A stretch of DNA of 45,917 nt from a virus: positions 1 to 45,917 of the IMG/VR virus record IMGVR_UViG_3300009593_004315; one strand, given 5' to 3'. Of this stretch, positions 24,229 to 31,725 are shown in pieces. Position 1 is the stretch's first letter; the number at the start of each line of letters is the position of its first letter. The notes below the pieces were generated by a model. It did no database searches and had not been told where the DNA came from. It saw nothing but the letters and a program-made list of their open reading frames with translations. The translations under genes were made by a program, and so were the position numbers.

Positions 24229-25399
24229 TGAAAGTAAGATATTTAATCCCCAAGCAAAAATTTTAGCTAATGTAGACAGGGCCATTGAACATATTGAGAC
24301 AGGCTACACAACACCTGTATTAATCGAGGTAGACCCCAGCAATGCTTGTAATCATGCCTGTAGTTTTTGTTTATCTTCGTATATCCATTTTGAGAAGTAC
24401 AAAGGAACTGAAACGTTTTCAAGGGCTTTGATGTCAAGAGAAGTTTTAATGAACCTATGTGAAGACTTTGTAAAGATGGGGGTTCGTTCTGTTAACTGGA
24501 CTGGCGGCGGAGAACCAACACTAAACAGACACCTTAAAGAAGCTATAGAATACTGTGGACAAAATGGCATTAAAATGGGCATGTTCACAAATGGTACGTT
24601 ATTCGACAAATGGGATATGTTCGAATCACTTGTTGAAAACATGACATGGGTACGTATTTCGATTGATGCTGGAACAAAAGAAACCTACAATGGCATACGT
24701 AGAGCCAAAGGGCGCCAAGATTGGGATAAGATGGTTTCTAACCTTAAAAAGTTAATAGAAGTAAATAACGAGCACGGTAACAAAATAGATATTGGAGTCG
24801 GCTATGTTATTTCGCCAGACACATATCACGAGATTGTTGATTTTGCCAACTTCTTCAAAGACTTTGATTTATCGTACTGTCAATATAAGCCAGAAATCAT
24901 TATTCGCGAAGACGGTGGACAACAAAGAGAATTAGAATTCTGGACTGAAAAAGTAAACCCACTACTCGTAGAAGCTGAAAAAATATTGGGTGACAAATTT
25001 CAAGTTAACGGCTACAAGTTTGAAGACCTCGCCATGGATAGGGAAAAGTTTGGCAGAAACTATAAACAGTGTTTAGGGTCCCAACTTTCACCATGCATTG
25101 GCGCTGATGGTCATGTTTATGTGTGCACAAACCATAGAGGCTGGAAACAATATAGTTATGGAAATCTTTATGAAAGAAGTTTTGAGGACATTTGGAAAGA
25201 TATAGATAAAAGACAACAAATTATGAATCAAATTGAAAATGTTGAATGTTTCAAAAACTGTACGAAACTCTGTAAGCCACATGAAAGCAACAAAGCTATG
25301 TGGAAAATATACAACGAGCTTAACGAAGATACGAAAAAACAATTATTAAACGAGCAAAAAGAAATTAGAAAGCATCTAAAGCATCCTGATTTCATATGA
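24218..25399 (+). CDS. Radical SAM/SPASM-domain protein
   Basis: The 393-residue protein has CNHACSFC, giving the [4Fe-4S] Cys at 44, 48 and 51, then WTGGGEPTLN (the SAM-binding GGE motif). Its C-terminal part has Cys residues around CLGSQLSPCIGADGHVYVC and ECFKNCTKLCKPH that match a SPASM domain for auxiliary clusters. Family members modify peptides, sugars and cofactors. In carbohydrate loci they include deaminating or epimerising enzymes acting on sugar nucleotides. The exact target is not evident. It overlaps both neighbours by a few bases. Confidence 0.86.
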   Translation: MKDSESKIFNPQAKILANVDRAIEHIETGYTTPVLIEVDPSNACNHACSFCLSSYIHFEKYKGTETFSRALMSREVLMNLCEDFVKMGVRSVNWTGGGEPTLNRHLKEAIEYCGQNGIKMGMFTNGTLFDKWDMFESLVENMTWVRISIDAGTKETYNGIRRAKGRQDWDKMVSNLKKLIEVNNEHGNKIDIGVGYVISPDTYHEIVDFANFFKDFDLSYCQYKPEIIIREDGGQQRELEFWTEKVNPLLVEAEKILGDKFQVNGYKFEDLAMDREKFGRNYKQCLGSQLSPCIGADGHVYVCTNHRGWKQYSYGNLYERSFEDIWKDIDKRQQIMNQIENVECFKNCTKLCKPHESNKAMWKIYNELNEDTKKQLLNEQKEIRKHLKHPDFI

Positions 25400-25905
25400 T
25401 TAAGTTAGTTAATGGCAGAGGACAATTAGGCTCTTCATTGAAAAAATTAGAAGATCTTAATGTAGATGAAGAAATATATATTTATCACACGTGGAATATT
25501 GAAGATAAATCTAAACATGCACAAAAAAAAGAATTTGATAAGTTTGTAAATTTTGTAAAAACAACAAAATCAAAAATAATATTTATATCGACGTCATCAA
25601 CTAAAGACAATTGGTACAATTATTACAAACAACAATCAGAATCATACTTGTTAGCTAACACTGTTAATGGTGTTATAATACGACTTCCGACACTGATAGG
25701 TAAAGGGATATTTGAAAAATTAAAAAGCGGTACCGCCGAACCCTACGGTTTTTTTTCAATATCTACGATTGAGATAGCAACAGATTTTATAAAGTCATGC
25801 ATATTTAAAAACTCAATTGTTAAAATACATACTTTACAAAGTGAGGTTGTATCTGCTAAAATTGTAAACGAATTAATAAATTTTGGAAAAAATAATGTTT
25901 ATTAA
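25396..25905 (+). CDS. Short SDR/Rossmann-like protein
   Basis: The 169-residue protein starts IKLVNGRGQLGSSLKKLE, a Rossmann GxGxxGxxL motif, and has IIFISTSSTKDNWYNYYKQQSE, which recalls the Ser-Tyr-Lys active site of SDR epimerases, then VIIRLPTLIGKG. It is about half the length of an extended SDR enzyme, so it is either a minimal reductase or a truncated copy. It is followed by an RmlC-like epimerase and a ColD-like enzyme, so a role in deoxysugar building is plausible. Confidence 0.6.
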   Translation: MIKLVNGRGQLGSSLKKLEDLNVDEEIYIYHTWNIEDKSKHAQKKEFDKFVNFVKTTKSKIIFISTSSTKDNWYNYYKQQSESYLLANTVNGVIIRLPTLIGKGIFEKLKSGTAEPYGFFSISTIEIATDFIKSCIFKNSIVKIHTLQSEVVSAKIVNELINFGKNNVY

Positions 25906-26425
25906 AGAGATACAAGAGAGTACTATCATTGATGGCGTCAAGTTAATAACACTTGATACTTACGAAGATAATCGCGGTCACATTGCAACTGTGTTTTCAA
26001 AATCTGATATGTATCCTGATTTTGTTGAAGATAAAATTACCATTTCACATAAAAATGTATTAAGAGGCCTACACGGCGATCCTTATACAGATAAATTAAT
26101 TTCTTGCTTTTTTGGACAAATCGAATTATATGTGATAGACTATAGAAAAGAATCAGCAACATATGGAAAAAGTGAAAAATTTGTTTTATCTGAAGACAAA
26201 CTACAAACTGTATTTGTGCCAAGGGGCTGCCTAAATGGTCACCTGTGTATATCAGATAAATGCATATTTTGGTATAAATGGTCCGCTAAATATGATGGAC
26301 CATCATCACAAGAAACAATATTGTGGAATGATAAAATTTTAAATTTGAATTGGTCTACTACAGAGCCAATATTATCTGAGCGAGATGCAAACGCAAAACC
26401 ATTTAACTATAAGGAACTAGAATGA
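25895..26425 (+). CDS. dTDP-4-dehydrorhamnose 3,5-epimerase-like (RmlC)
   Basis: The 176-residue protein fits the RmlC family of cupin sugar-nucleotide epimerases. It has YEDNRGHIATVF, NVLRGLHGDPYTDKLISC (with the catalytic His of LRGLH), IELYVIDYRKES, VFVPRGCLNGHL and FWYKWSAKYDGPSSQETILWND. These correspond to conserved RmlC blocks. Its substrate need not be rhamnose-related. ATG 25895 lies 11 bases inside the previous gene, and its stop overlaps the ColD-like gene start (ATGA). Confidence 0.82.
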   Translation: MFIKEIQESTIIDGVKLITLDTYEDNRGHIATVFSKSDMYPDFVEDKITISHKNVLRGLHGDPYTDKLISCFFGQIELYVIDYRKESATYGKSEKFVLSEDKLQTVFVPRGCLNGHLCISDKCIFWYKWSAKYDGPSSQETILWNDKILNLNWSTTEPILSERDANAKPFNYKELE

Positions 26426-27588
26426 ATATAAAATATCCATTAGCAAAGGAAACAATTAATGATGAAGATGTAAACGCACTTTGTGATTGGTTAAAGAGTT
26501 ATCCGCGACTTACCAAGGGCAATTTAACCTTGCAAGTTGAAGCTGATTGGGCCGAATATATTGGTACCAAGTATGCGGTTTTCAATAATTCAGGATCATC
26601 AGCTAATTTACTAATGGTGGCTACTGCAATCGAGTGTGGACTAATACCAAATAAGAAAATTGTTGTTCCATCAGTTGGCTGGGTAACAACAATTTCGCCT
26701 GCCATGCAGATGGGATTGGAACCTATCATGTGCGGTGCTGACTCAGAGACTTTTGGTCTCGATTTAGATCAATTGGAGCAAATTTGTGAAACAGATAAGC
26801 CCGACGCTGTTATTTTTGTTCAAGTATTGGGAGTACCACATCATAAAGAAAGATTGTTAGCCTTAAAAGAAAAATACGGATTTGTATTACTTGAAGATGC
26901 ATGCGCAGCCCTCGGAGCCCGCTATAGCGACGGCACCATGGTAGGAACTGTGGGTGATATGTCATCATTTTCATTTTACTTTGGACACCAGTTATCCACC
27001 ATCGAGGGTGGTATGGTAAATGTTAATGATAAAAAGCTTTACAACATGTTGCTGATGTTACGAAGCCATGGCTGGGCAAAAGATTTAGATAAAGAAACGT
27101 ATGATAATATGATGGAAGAAAGGGGGATTGACAACTTCCATTCCCCATTCACCTTTTTTGTTCCCGGATTTAATCTTAGATCTACAGATTTACAAGCCTT
27201 TCTGGGCATCAGACAGGTGAAAAAAGCAGAATGGGCATCTAACAATAGAAACAAAAATCACGTACTCTACGCTGAAAAATTAGAGGGTTATGTAGGTTTT
27301 CAAGACTGGGGCGCAGAATACCCAGTATCAATTTCTTTCGGTGCGATTGCAAATAGTACTCAACACCGTAAGGAAATTGTTAGCCGGCTCGTTGAACATG
27401 GAGTTGAAACACGTATTTTTAGCGCTGGTAATTTAGGTAAACACCCATTCTGGGTCGACCAGTATGAAGAATTTGTAGATACACAGAGCGATATTATACA
27501 TTCCAGAGGGTTTTTTGTGCCAAATTACCCTGAACTTACTGAGGAAGAGATAGATTTTATTTGTAAGGTAATAAGGGACGAAGTATGA
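26422..27588 (+). CDS. ColD-like PLP sugar 3-dehydratase (His for Lys)
   Basis: The 388-residue protein is a DegT/DnrJ/EryC1-fold enzyme with GSSANLLMVATA (57-68) and LLEDACAALGA. The place of the PLP-binding Lys is occupied by His: SFYFGHQLSTIEGG, H189. In ColD (GDP-4-keto-6-deoxymannose 3-dehydratase, also about 388 residues, His188) and in related dehydratases this His replaces Lys, so the enzyme removes a 3-hydroxyl rather than transaminating. I therefore predict a 3,6-dideoxysugar step such as the colitose route. The GDP-mannose enzymes that should precede it are not obvious here and may come from the host. It overlaps both neighbours by ATGA. Confidence 0.83.
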   Translation: MNIKYPLAKETINDEDVNALCDWLKSYPRLTKGNLTLQVEADWAEYIGTKYAVFNNSGSSANLLMVATAIECGLIPNKKIVVPSVGWVTTISPAMQMGLEPIMCGADSETFGLDLDQLEQICETDKPDAVIFVQVLGVPHHKERLLALKEKYGFVLLEDACAALGARYSDGTMVGTVGDMSSFSFYFGHQLSTIEGGMVNVNDKKLYNMLLMLRSHGWAKDLDKETYDNMMEERGIDNFHSPFTFFVPGFNLRSTDLQAFLGIRQVKKAEWASNNRNKNHVLYAEKLEGYVGFQDWGAEYPVSISFGAIANSTQHRKEIVSRLVEHGVETRIFSAGNLGKHPFWVDQYEEFVDTQSDIIHSRGFFVPNYPELTEEEIDFICKVIRDEV

Positions 27589-28331
27589 ACATTCTTGTCA
27601 TTGGTGAAGGGTGTCGCGACATATATAGATATGGCGATTCCACTCGCCTGTGTCCTGAAGCACCCGTACCAGTGTTAAATGTTGATCAAAACAAAGTAAG
27701 CATCAACTCCGGCATGGCCATGAACGTATACAGTAATATCAAATCACTTACTGATGATGATGATGTCGACATTGTTACCAATGAAGGCTGGCAAAATGTT
27801 ACAAAAACTAGATATGTTGATTCTAAAACAAACTATCTTATCCTCCGCGTTGATCAAAACGATGAGATTGAACGCTGTGATGTAAAAAAAATAGATTTGT
27901 CGAGGTATGATTGTGTTGTAATTTCTGACTACAACAAGGGTTTTCTGCGCGAAGAGGATATTCAATATATTTCTAAAAATCATAATCTGACATTTTTGGA
28001 TACCAAGAAAATATTAGGTGATTGGTGCGATAACATTACATTTATAAAAATTAATGAAAACGAATACAATAGAACAAAGCACATGTTAAATAAAAATATG
28101 GATTCCCGCTTAATTATCACACTTGGTTCTCAAGGCGCCAAATACTTAAACAAGACATACCCAGTATCAGAGGTGGAAATTAAAGATACATCCGGCGCCG
28201 GCGATACGTTTGTAGCTGCGTTGTGTGTTGAATACACTAAAACTAAAGACATAGACATGTCAATTAGATTTGCTAACAATTGTGCCACTCAAGTGGTACA
28301 ACGTAAAGGTGTTTCTGTAGCATGCAAGTAG
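27585..28331 (+). CDS. PfkB/HldE-like sugar kinase, N-terminal-type
   Basis: The 248-residue protein is a PfkB-family kinase resembling the kinase domain of HldE (heptose 7-phosphate kinase). It has LCPEAPVPVL, typical of RfaE/HldE, a RVDQND region, KINENEYN, and DTSGAGDTF at 201-209 with catalytic D207. It is shorter than the usual 310-330 residues. The next gene encodes the matching nucleotidyltransferase, so the pair reproduces bifunctional HldE as two chains. It probably phosphorylates a heptose or related sugar at C1. Confidence 0.83.
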   Translation: MNILVIGEGCRDIYRYGDSTRLCPEAPVPVLNVDQNKVSINSGMAMNVYSNIKSLTDDDDVDIVTNEGWQNVTKTRYVDSKTNYLILRVDQNDEIERCDVKKIDLSRYDCVVISDYNKGFLREEDIQYISKNHNLTFLDTKKILGDWCDNITFIKINENEYNRTKHMLNKNMDSRLIITLGSQGAKYLNKTYPVSEVEIKDTSGAGDTFVAALCVEYTKTKDIDMSIRFANNCATQVVQRKGVSVACK

Positions 28332-28717
28332 TGTGGACAAATGGCTGTTTTGATATTCTGCATCGTGGACATTTTGAAATGTTGAAATATGCTAAATCAC
28401 TTGGGGACTATTTAGTAGTCGGCATCGACGCGTCTACAAAAGTTAAAAAAGATAAAGGCCCAAATAGGCCATATAACTCAACAGATGACCGCGCTTTTGC
28501 TTTAAACAGTATAAAGTATGTTGACGAGGTAAAAATATTTAATTCAAAAGAGAATTTAGAGCTTTTAATCAAACAAACAAAGCCAGATTATATGGTCATT
28601 GGTTCAGACTGGAAAGGTAAACAAGTAGTTGGCCAAGATTATGCAAAAAAGTTAGTATTTTTTGATAGAATTGGCGACTATTCAACAACAAATATTTTGG
28701 AAAACAAAAATGAGTAA
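28322..28717 (+). CDS. HldE-C-like sugar-phosphate nucleotidyltransferase
   Basis: The 131-residue protein is a HIGH-superfamily nucleotidyltransferase like the C-terminal domain of HldE/RfaE. It has TNGCFDILHRGHFEML (HxGH at 14-17), GIDASTKV, GPNRPYN, IGSDWKG and the C-terminal STTNIL. It would join a nucleotide, probably AMP or GMP, to a heptose 1-phosphate or similar sugar. It overlaps the kinase gene by 10 bases and the following cupin gene by 8. Confidence 0.86.
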   Translation: MQVVWTNGCFDILHRGHFEMLKYAKSLGDYLVVGIDASTKVKKDKGPNRPYNSTDDRAFALNSIKYVDEVKIFNSKENLELLIKQTKPDYMVIGSDWKGKQVVGQDYAKKLVFFDRIGDYSTTNILENKNE

Positions 28718-29069
28718 CAGCTTAGAAATGAATTTTGTTCCCAAAGGGTGGGGATTTGAAAAGTGGATTGTTAACAATGATGAATATTGTGGCAAGTTGT
28801 TGTATTTTGTAAAAGGAAGAAAGTGTTCGTGGCATTACCATATCGAAAAAGATGAAGTTTTTTATGTTCAATCTGGCAAGATCTTAGTAAAATACTCTGA
28901 GTTTGATGATTTAGGTTGCGCTAACGAAGCCGTTTTAGAGCCGGGTGATAATTTTCATGTATACAGAGGTTTGCGACACCAGATGATCGCACTACAAGAC
29001 ACAGAATTGTTTGAGTTTTCGACTCCTCATTTTGATGAAGACAGTTATAGATTAGTGAAAGGTGATTAA
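28710..29069 (+). CDS. Cupin-domain sugar-associated protein
   Basis: The 119-residue single cupin has GWGFEKWIVNN, the metal-binding SWHYHIEKDEVFYVQSG (HxH...E) and a second motif GDNFHVYRGLRHQM with the final His. It resembles cupins found next to sialic acid and heptose synthesis genes and may be an isomerase or regulatory domain. ATG 28710 follows the kinase-linked transferase closely; an earlier start inside that gene is not needed. The function is not established. Confidence 0.75.
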   Translation: MSNSLEMNFVPKGWGFEKWIVNNDEYCGKLLYFVKGRKCSWHYHIEKDEVFYVQSGKILVKYSEFDDLGCANEAVLEPGDNFHVYRGLRHQMIALQDTELFEFSTPHFDEDSYRLVKGD

Positions 29070-29911
29070 TGAATATTAATATTGGAATAATTGGCCAAGG
29101 GTTTGTTGGAACCGCAGTAAGAGAAGGGTTTGATCAGTTCTATAATATCAACACATACGATACAGATCAAACAAAATCATCCTGCAAAACTTTAGAACAA
29201 TTAGTTTTACAGTCAGACATTATCTTTGTTTGTTTACCAACACCAATGCAGAAATCCGGCGAATGTGACATATCGATTGTTGTAAATACGATAAAAGATA
29301 TCAACAACATGGGTCACAAAAAGATTGTTGTCATCAAATCAACAGTCCCCCCGGGAACAAGCCAGCAATTAGATGATCAATGCAAAAGTATACGTGTAGT
29401 GTTTAATCCTGAGTTCTTAACAGAAGCAAATTATGTTGATGATTTTAAGAATCAAAAAAGAATTATTGTTGGAGGCCCTCGCCCAGCATCGACTACGGTT
29501 AAGAATGTGTATAGAAAAGCTTTCCCCAGAACCCCAATCATTAAGACAAGCTCAACAGTAGCAGAATGTGTAAAGTATTTTACTAATACTTTTTTGGCTA
29601 CTAAAGTAAGTTTTGCAAATGAATTTAAACAAATGTGTACACACATTGATGTAGACTATGACAAGGTTTTAGAATACGCTTTGTATGATGATAGAATTGG
29701 AAAGACACACCTATCAGTCCCGGGCCCTGACGGCAAGCTTGGTTTCGGCGGCTCTTGTTTTCCAAAAGACGTTAATGCGTTGATCTTTTATTATAGTTTA
29801 ATGGGTTTAGAATCCACTGTCTTACAATCTGTGTGGGACAAAAATATAGAAGTACGGCCTGATAAAGATTGGGAAAAACTTGAAGGCCGTGCAGTTAACT
29901 TTAAGGAGTAA
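29069..29911 (+). CDS. UDP-glucose/GDP-mannose dehydrogenase-like, short
   Basis: The 280-residue protein has the N-terminal NAD-binding GIIGQGFVGTAV, VCLPTPM, STVPPGT, FNPEFLTEA (113-120 region) and catalytic C230 in FGGSCFPKD. These match the nucleotide-sugar 6-dehydrogenases. The usual C-terminal nucleotide-binding domain of about 120-150 residues is missing, as in short dehydrogenase-like proteins of other T4-type marine phages. It may still make a uronic acid, or act on a different substrate. The start overlaps the previous stop (TAATG). It ends the sugar cassette. Confidence 0.85.
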   Translation: MNINIGIIGQGFVGTAVREGFDQFYNINTYDTDQTKSSCKTLEQLVLQSDIIFVCLPTPMQKSGECDISIVVNTIKDINNMGHKKIVVIKSTVPPGTSQQLDDQCKSIRVVFNPEFLTEANYVDDFKNQKRIIVGGPRPASTTVKNVYRKAFPRTPIIKTSSTVAECVKYFTNTFLATKVSFANEFKQMCTHIDVDYDKVLEYALYDDRIGKTHLSVPGPDGKLGFGGSCFPKDVNALIFYYSLMGLESTVLQSVWDKNIEVRPDKDWEKLEGRAVNFKE

Positions 29912-29913
29912 AA

Positions 29914-30117
29914 ATGAAACTTTCAAATCAGGCGCTCGGCGCCGTAATGATGGCTCTCCAAGAGTCGCTTTTAAATCAAATTGATATTGTACCAATTTTA
30001 AAAGGTTTTGAATTAGAAGAAGGGGATGATGGCTTAGTTGTCAAAAATCCTCCGACTGTAAGATTTACAAACAATTCTGAAATATCAAATGAAGATTTAC
30101 AAAATATAGTTAAGTAA
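29914..30117 (+). CDS. Small hypothetical protein, 67 aa
   Basis: A 67-residue acidic protein with a strong AAGGAG ribosome binding site before ATG 29914. It begins with a helix MKLSNQALGAVMMALQESLL and has a polar C terminus. No recognised domain. It overlaps the following gene by one base (TAATG) and starts the post-cassette group of small genes before the sigma factor. Confidence 0.65.
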   Translation: MKLSNQALGAVMMALQESLLNQIDIVPILKGFELEEGDDGLVVKNPPTVRFTNNSEISNEDLQNIVK

Positions 30118-30377
30118 TGCCAAGATATCGTTACCAATGTTCTGTTTGTGAATTCACGCAATCTGTATTTATGCGCATGTCCGAGACACTTGAAGATTGT
30201 GTTGAATGCGGCGCAAAAAACAGTATGGATAAACTTTATGATAAGTTTTTTTCTAAAAGCGAGAAAGCCAAAGAACAGAAAGCAGGCAACATTACAAAAG
30301 ACTATATCGAAAAAAATCGAGAGATTTTAGAACAACAAAAACAAGAAGCACGGAGTATGGATTATGAGCCGACTTGA
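30117..30377 (+). CDS. FmdB-like zinc ribbon protein
   Basis: The 86-residue protein opens PRYRYQCSVCEF and has two CxxC pairs (C8/C11 and C28/C31), the zinc ribbon of the FmdB family, often written as a putative regulator. A charged helical tail follows. These short ribbons are seen in T4-type marine phages. It may bind nucleic acid or a polymerase component, and its closeness to the gp55-like sigma factor is suggestive only. It overlaps the next gene by 14 bases. Confidence 0.82.
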   Translation: MPRYRYQCSVCEFTQSVFMRMSETLEDCVECGAKNSMDKLYDKFFSKSEKAKEQKAGNITKDYIEKNREILEQQKQEARSMDYEPT

Positions 30378-30696
30378 GGTCATATTATCTGCAATTACAT
30401 TTTTATCAATAGCTATAAATATTGGTTTATTCATCTATGCAAGAAATGTAGTATCAAAATTATTTTTTATTTCTAATGAATTATATGATTTAGGTAACAT
30501 GATTGACACATTTACTAATCACTTAGAAGCCATTTATGAAATGGAAATGTTTTATGGCGATGAAACATTGGGCGGCCTAATTGAGCATGCTCGCTCCTTT
30601 AATGAACAAATGGATACATTTGATTTTGTATATGAATACGCTGACACAGGACAGAACAAAGATGAAACGGAAATAATAAATGACGAAACAGATTAA
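30364..30696 (+). CDS. Hypothetical protein with N-terminal membrane helix
   Basis: The 110-residue protein has one hydrophobic N-terminal helix (VILSAITFLSIAINIGLFIY, residues about 5-24) and then an acidic helical domain. It looks anchored with its bulk in one compartment. I do not recognise the family. It starts 14 bases inside the zinc-ribbon gene and overlaps the sigma factor gene by 17 bases, so it is part of the same translation unit. Confidence 0.65.
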   Translation: MSRLEVILSAITFLSIAINIGLFIYARNVVSKLFFISNELYDLGNMIDTFTNHLEAIYEMEMFYGDETLGGLIEHARSFNEQMDTFDFVYEYADTGQNKDETEIINDETD

Positions 30697-31390
30697 GAAG
30701 AGAAGAGGCCGCAGGTCTAAAAAAAGTAATCACTATTTCACTAAAGACCACGAACAGGCTATTATTGATTACTGCAACACCACTAGTGTGAAAGTGAGAA
30801 CAGACTTATATATTAAATGGATAGAACCAGCCTTTAATGAAATGGTTGATAAGATTGTTTTTACATACAAATTCACTAACCTACCAAATGTAGATTATTT
30901 AAGAGATGAGTGTAAAATATGGTTGATGACAATTTTAGATAAATATGACCCCAACAAGGGTTCAAAAGCGTTCTCCTATTTCTCAGTTATAACTAAAAAC
31001 TGGTTCATACATAAAGTAAAGAGGCAACAAAAACGAAATAAGCGTGAAGTTGATTTTGATAATATATCTAAAAATTACGAAGAAGAGTTTTTATCAACCA
31101 ACGAATCATATGTTACCAATCGTGTTGAAGAAGAGTTCTGGACACTTTTCTTCGAAGAATTGAAATCATGGGACTCATCGCAAATGAAAGATAATGATTT
31201 AAAAGTTTATCAAGCTATTATAGTATTATTTGAATCACGAGAAGATATTGAAATTTTCAATAAAAAAGCTATTTATTTATATTTAAGAGAGATTACTGGT
31301 CTCAACACCAAACAAATCGTGAATTCTCTTAAAAAATTTAGAAAAAAGTATTTTTTCTTTAAAGATGAATGGGAGGCCGGCAAATTATGA
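30680..31390 (+). CDS. 55: Late-transcription sigma factor, gp55-like
   Basis: The 236-residue protein resembles T4 gp55, the divergent sigma factor that directs host RNA polymerase to late promoters. Sigma region 2 features are KYDPNKGSKAFSYFSVITKNWFIHKVKRQ (about residues 92-120), including the aromatic helix used for promoter opening, followed by a basic segment. The N terminus is strongly basic (KKRRGRRSKK). A helical C-terminal part ends in aromatic and basic residues. It is placed just before the baseplate genes it should help express. Its stop forms an ATGA overlap with the next gene. Confidence 0.82.
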   Translation: MTKQIKKRRGRRSKKSNHYFTKDHEQAIIDYCNTTSVKVRTDLYIKWIEPAFNEMVDKIVFTYKFTNLPNVDYLRDECKIWLMTILDKYDPNKGSKAFSYFSVITKNWFIHKVKRQQKRNKREVDFDNISKNYEEEFLSTNESYVTNRVEEEFWTLFFEELKSWDSSQMKDNDLKVYQAIIVLFESREDIEIFNKKAIYLYLREITGLNTKQIVNSLKKFRKKYFFFKDEWEAGKL

Positions 31391-31677
31391 GTGATAACAA
31401 ATTAGAAACGCTTTTTAAAGAAGCTCTAGATAACATCCGCGGCGATAGAAAATTGACAAGAGAATTTTTAAATGAAGTTGCTAACGAGATATCCAGAGAT
31501 CCGACACAAAACAAATACCTCAGCCCTGTTGCCGCAAAACACATTGAAACTCTACAGCGCTCTAATGAGCAACTTGTTAAAGTTATATCTTTAAAACAAA
31601 AAGAAACAATTAATTCAATTGAATTATCTGATAAAGACAAAGAGGAACTTTTTGATCTAATACAGAAGAATGATTGA
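31387..31677 (+). CDS. Small helical hypothetical protein, 96 aa
   Basis: A charged, helical 96-residue protein. I choose ATG 31387 because it overlaps the sigma gene stop (ATGA), while an earlier ATG at 31369 lies inside that gene. It contains the segment LKEALDNIRGDRKLTREFLNEVA-like helices and a Gln/Lys-rich C terminus. No family recognised. It ends the middle gene group; a short AT-rich gap with promoter-like features follows. Confidence 0.65.
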   Translation: MSDNKLETLFKEALDNIRGDRKLTREFLNEVANEISRDPTQNKYLSPVAAKHIETLQRSNEQLVKVISLKQKETINSIELSDKDKEELFDLIQKND

Positions 31678-31696
31678 TACTAAAATTTTAATTTTT

Positions 31697-31706
31697 TCTA
31701 TTTATT
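31697..31706 (+). promoter_or_regulatory. Candidate late-type motif TCTATTTATT
   Basis: In the 48-base gap before the first baseplate-type gene the sequence TCTATTTATT is followed by an AAGGG ribosome binding site and ATG 31726. The same ten bases lie at 40859-40868 before the gp25 gene. This could be part of a phage late promoter read by the gp55-like factor. It does not match the T4 consensus TATAAATA on this strand, so the assignment is weak. Confidence 0.25.
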
Positions 31707-31725
31707 AATACTATAAGGGTCAAAT

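Noticed and set aside
26422-27588. Sugar aminotransferase of the DegT family
   Set aside because: The lysine that forms the aldimine is replaced by His189 in a ColD-type motif.
31678-31725. Rho-independent terminator at the end of the middle genes
   Set aside because: A run of T follows only AAAATTTT, with no GC-rich hairpin; I see no convincing terminator anywhere in the window.
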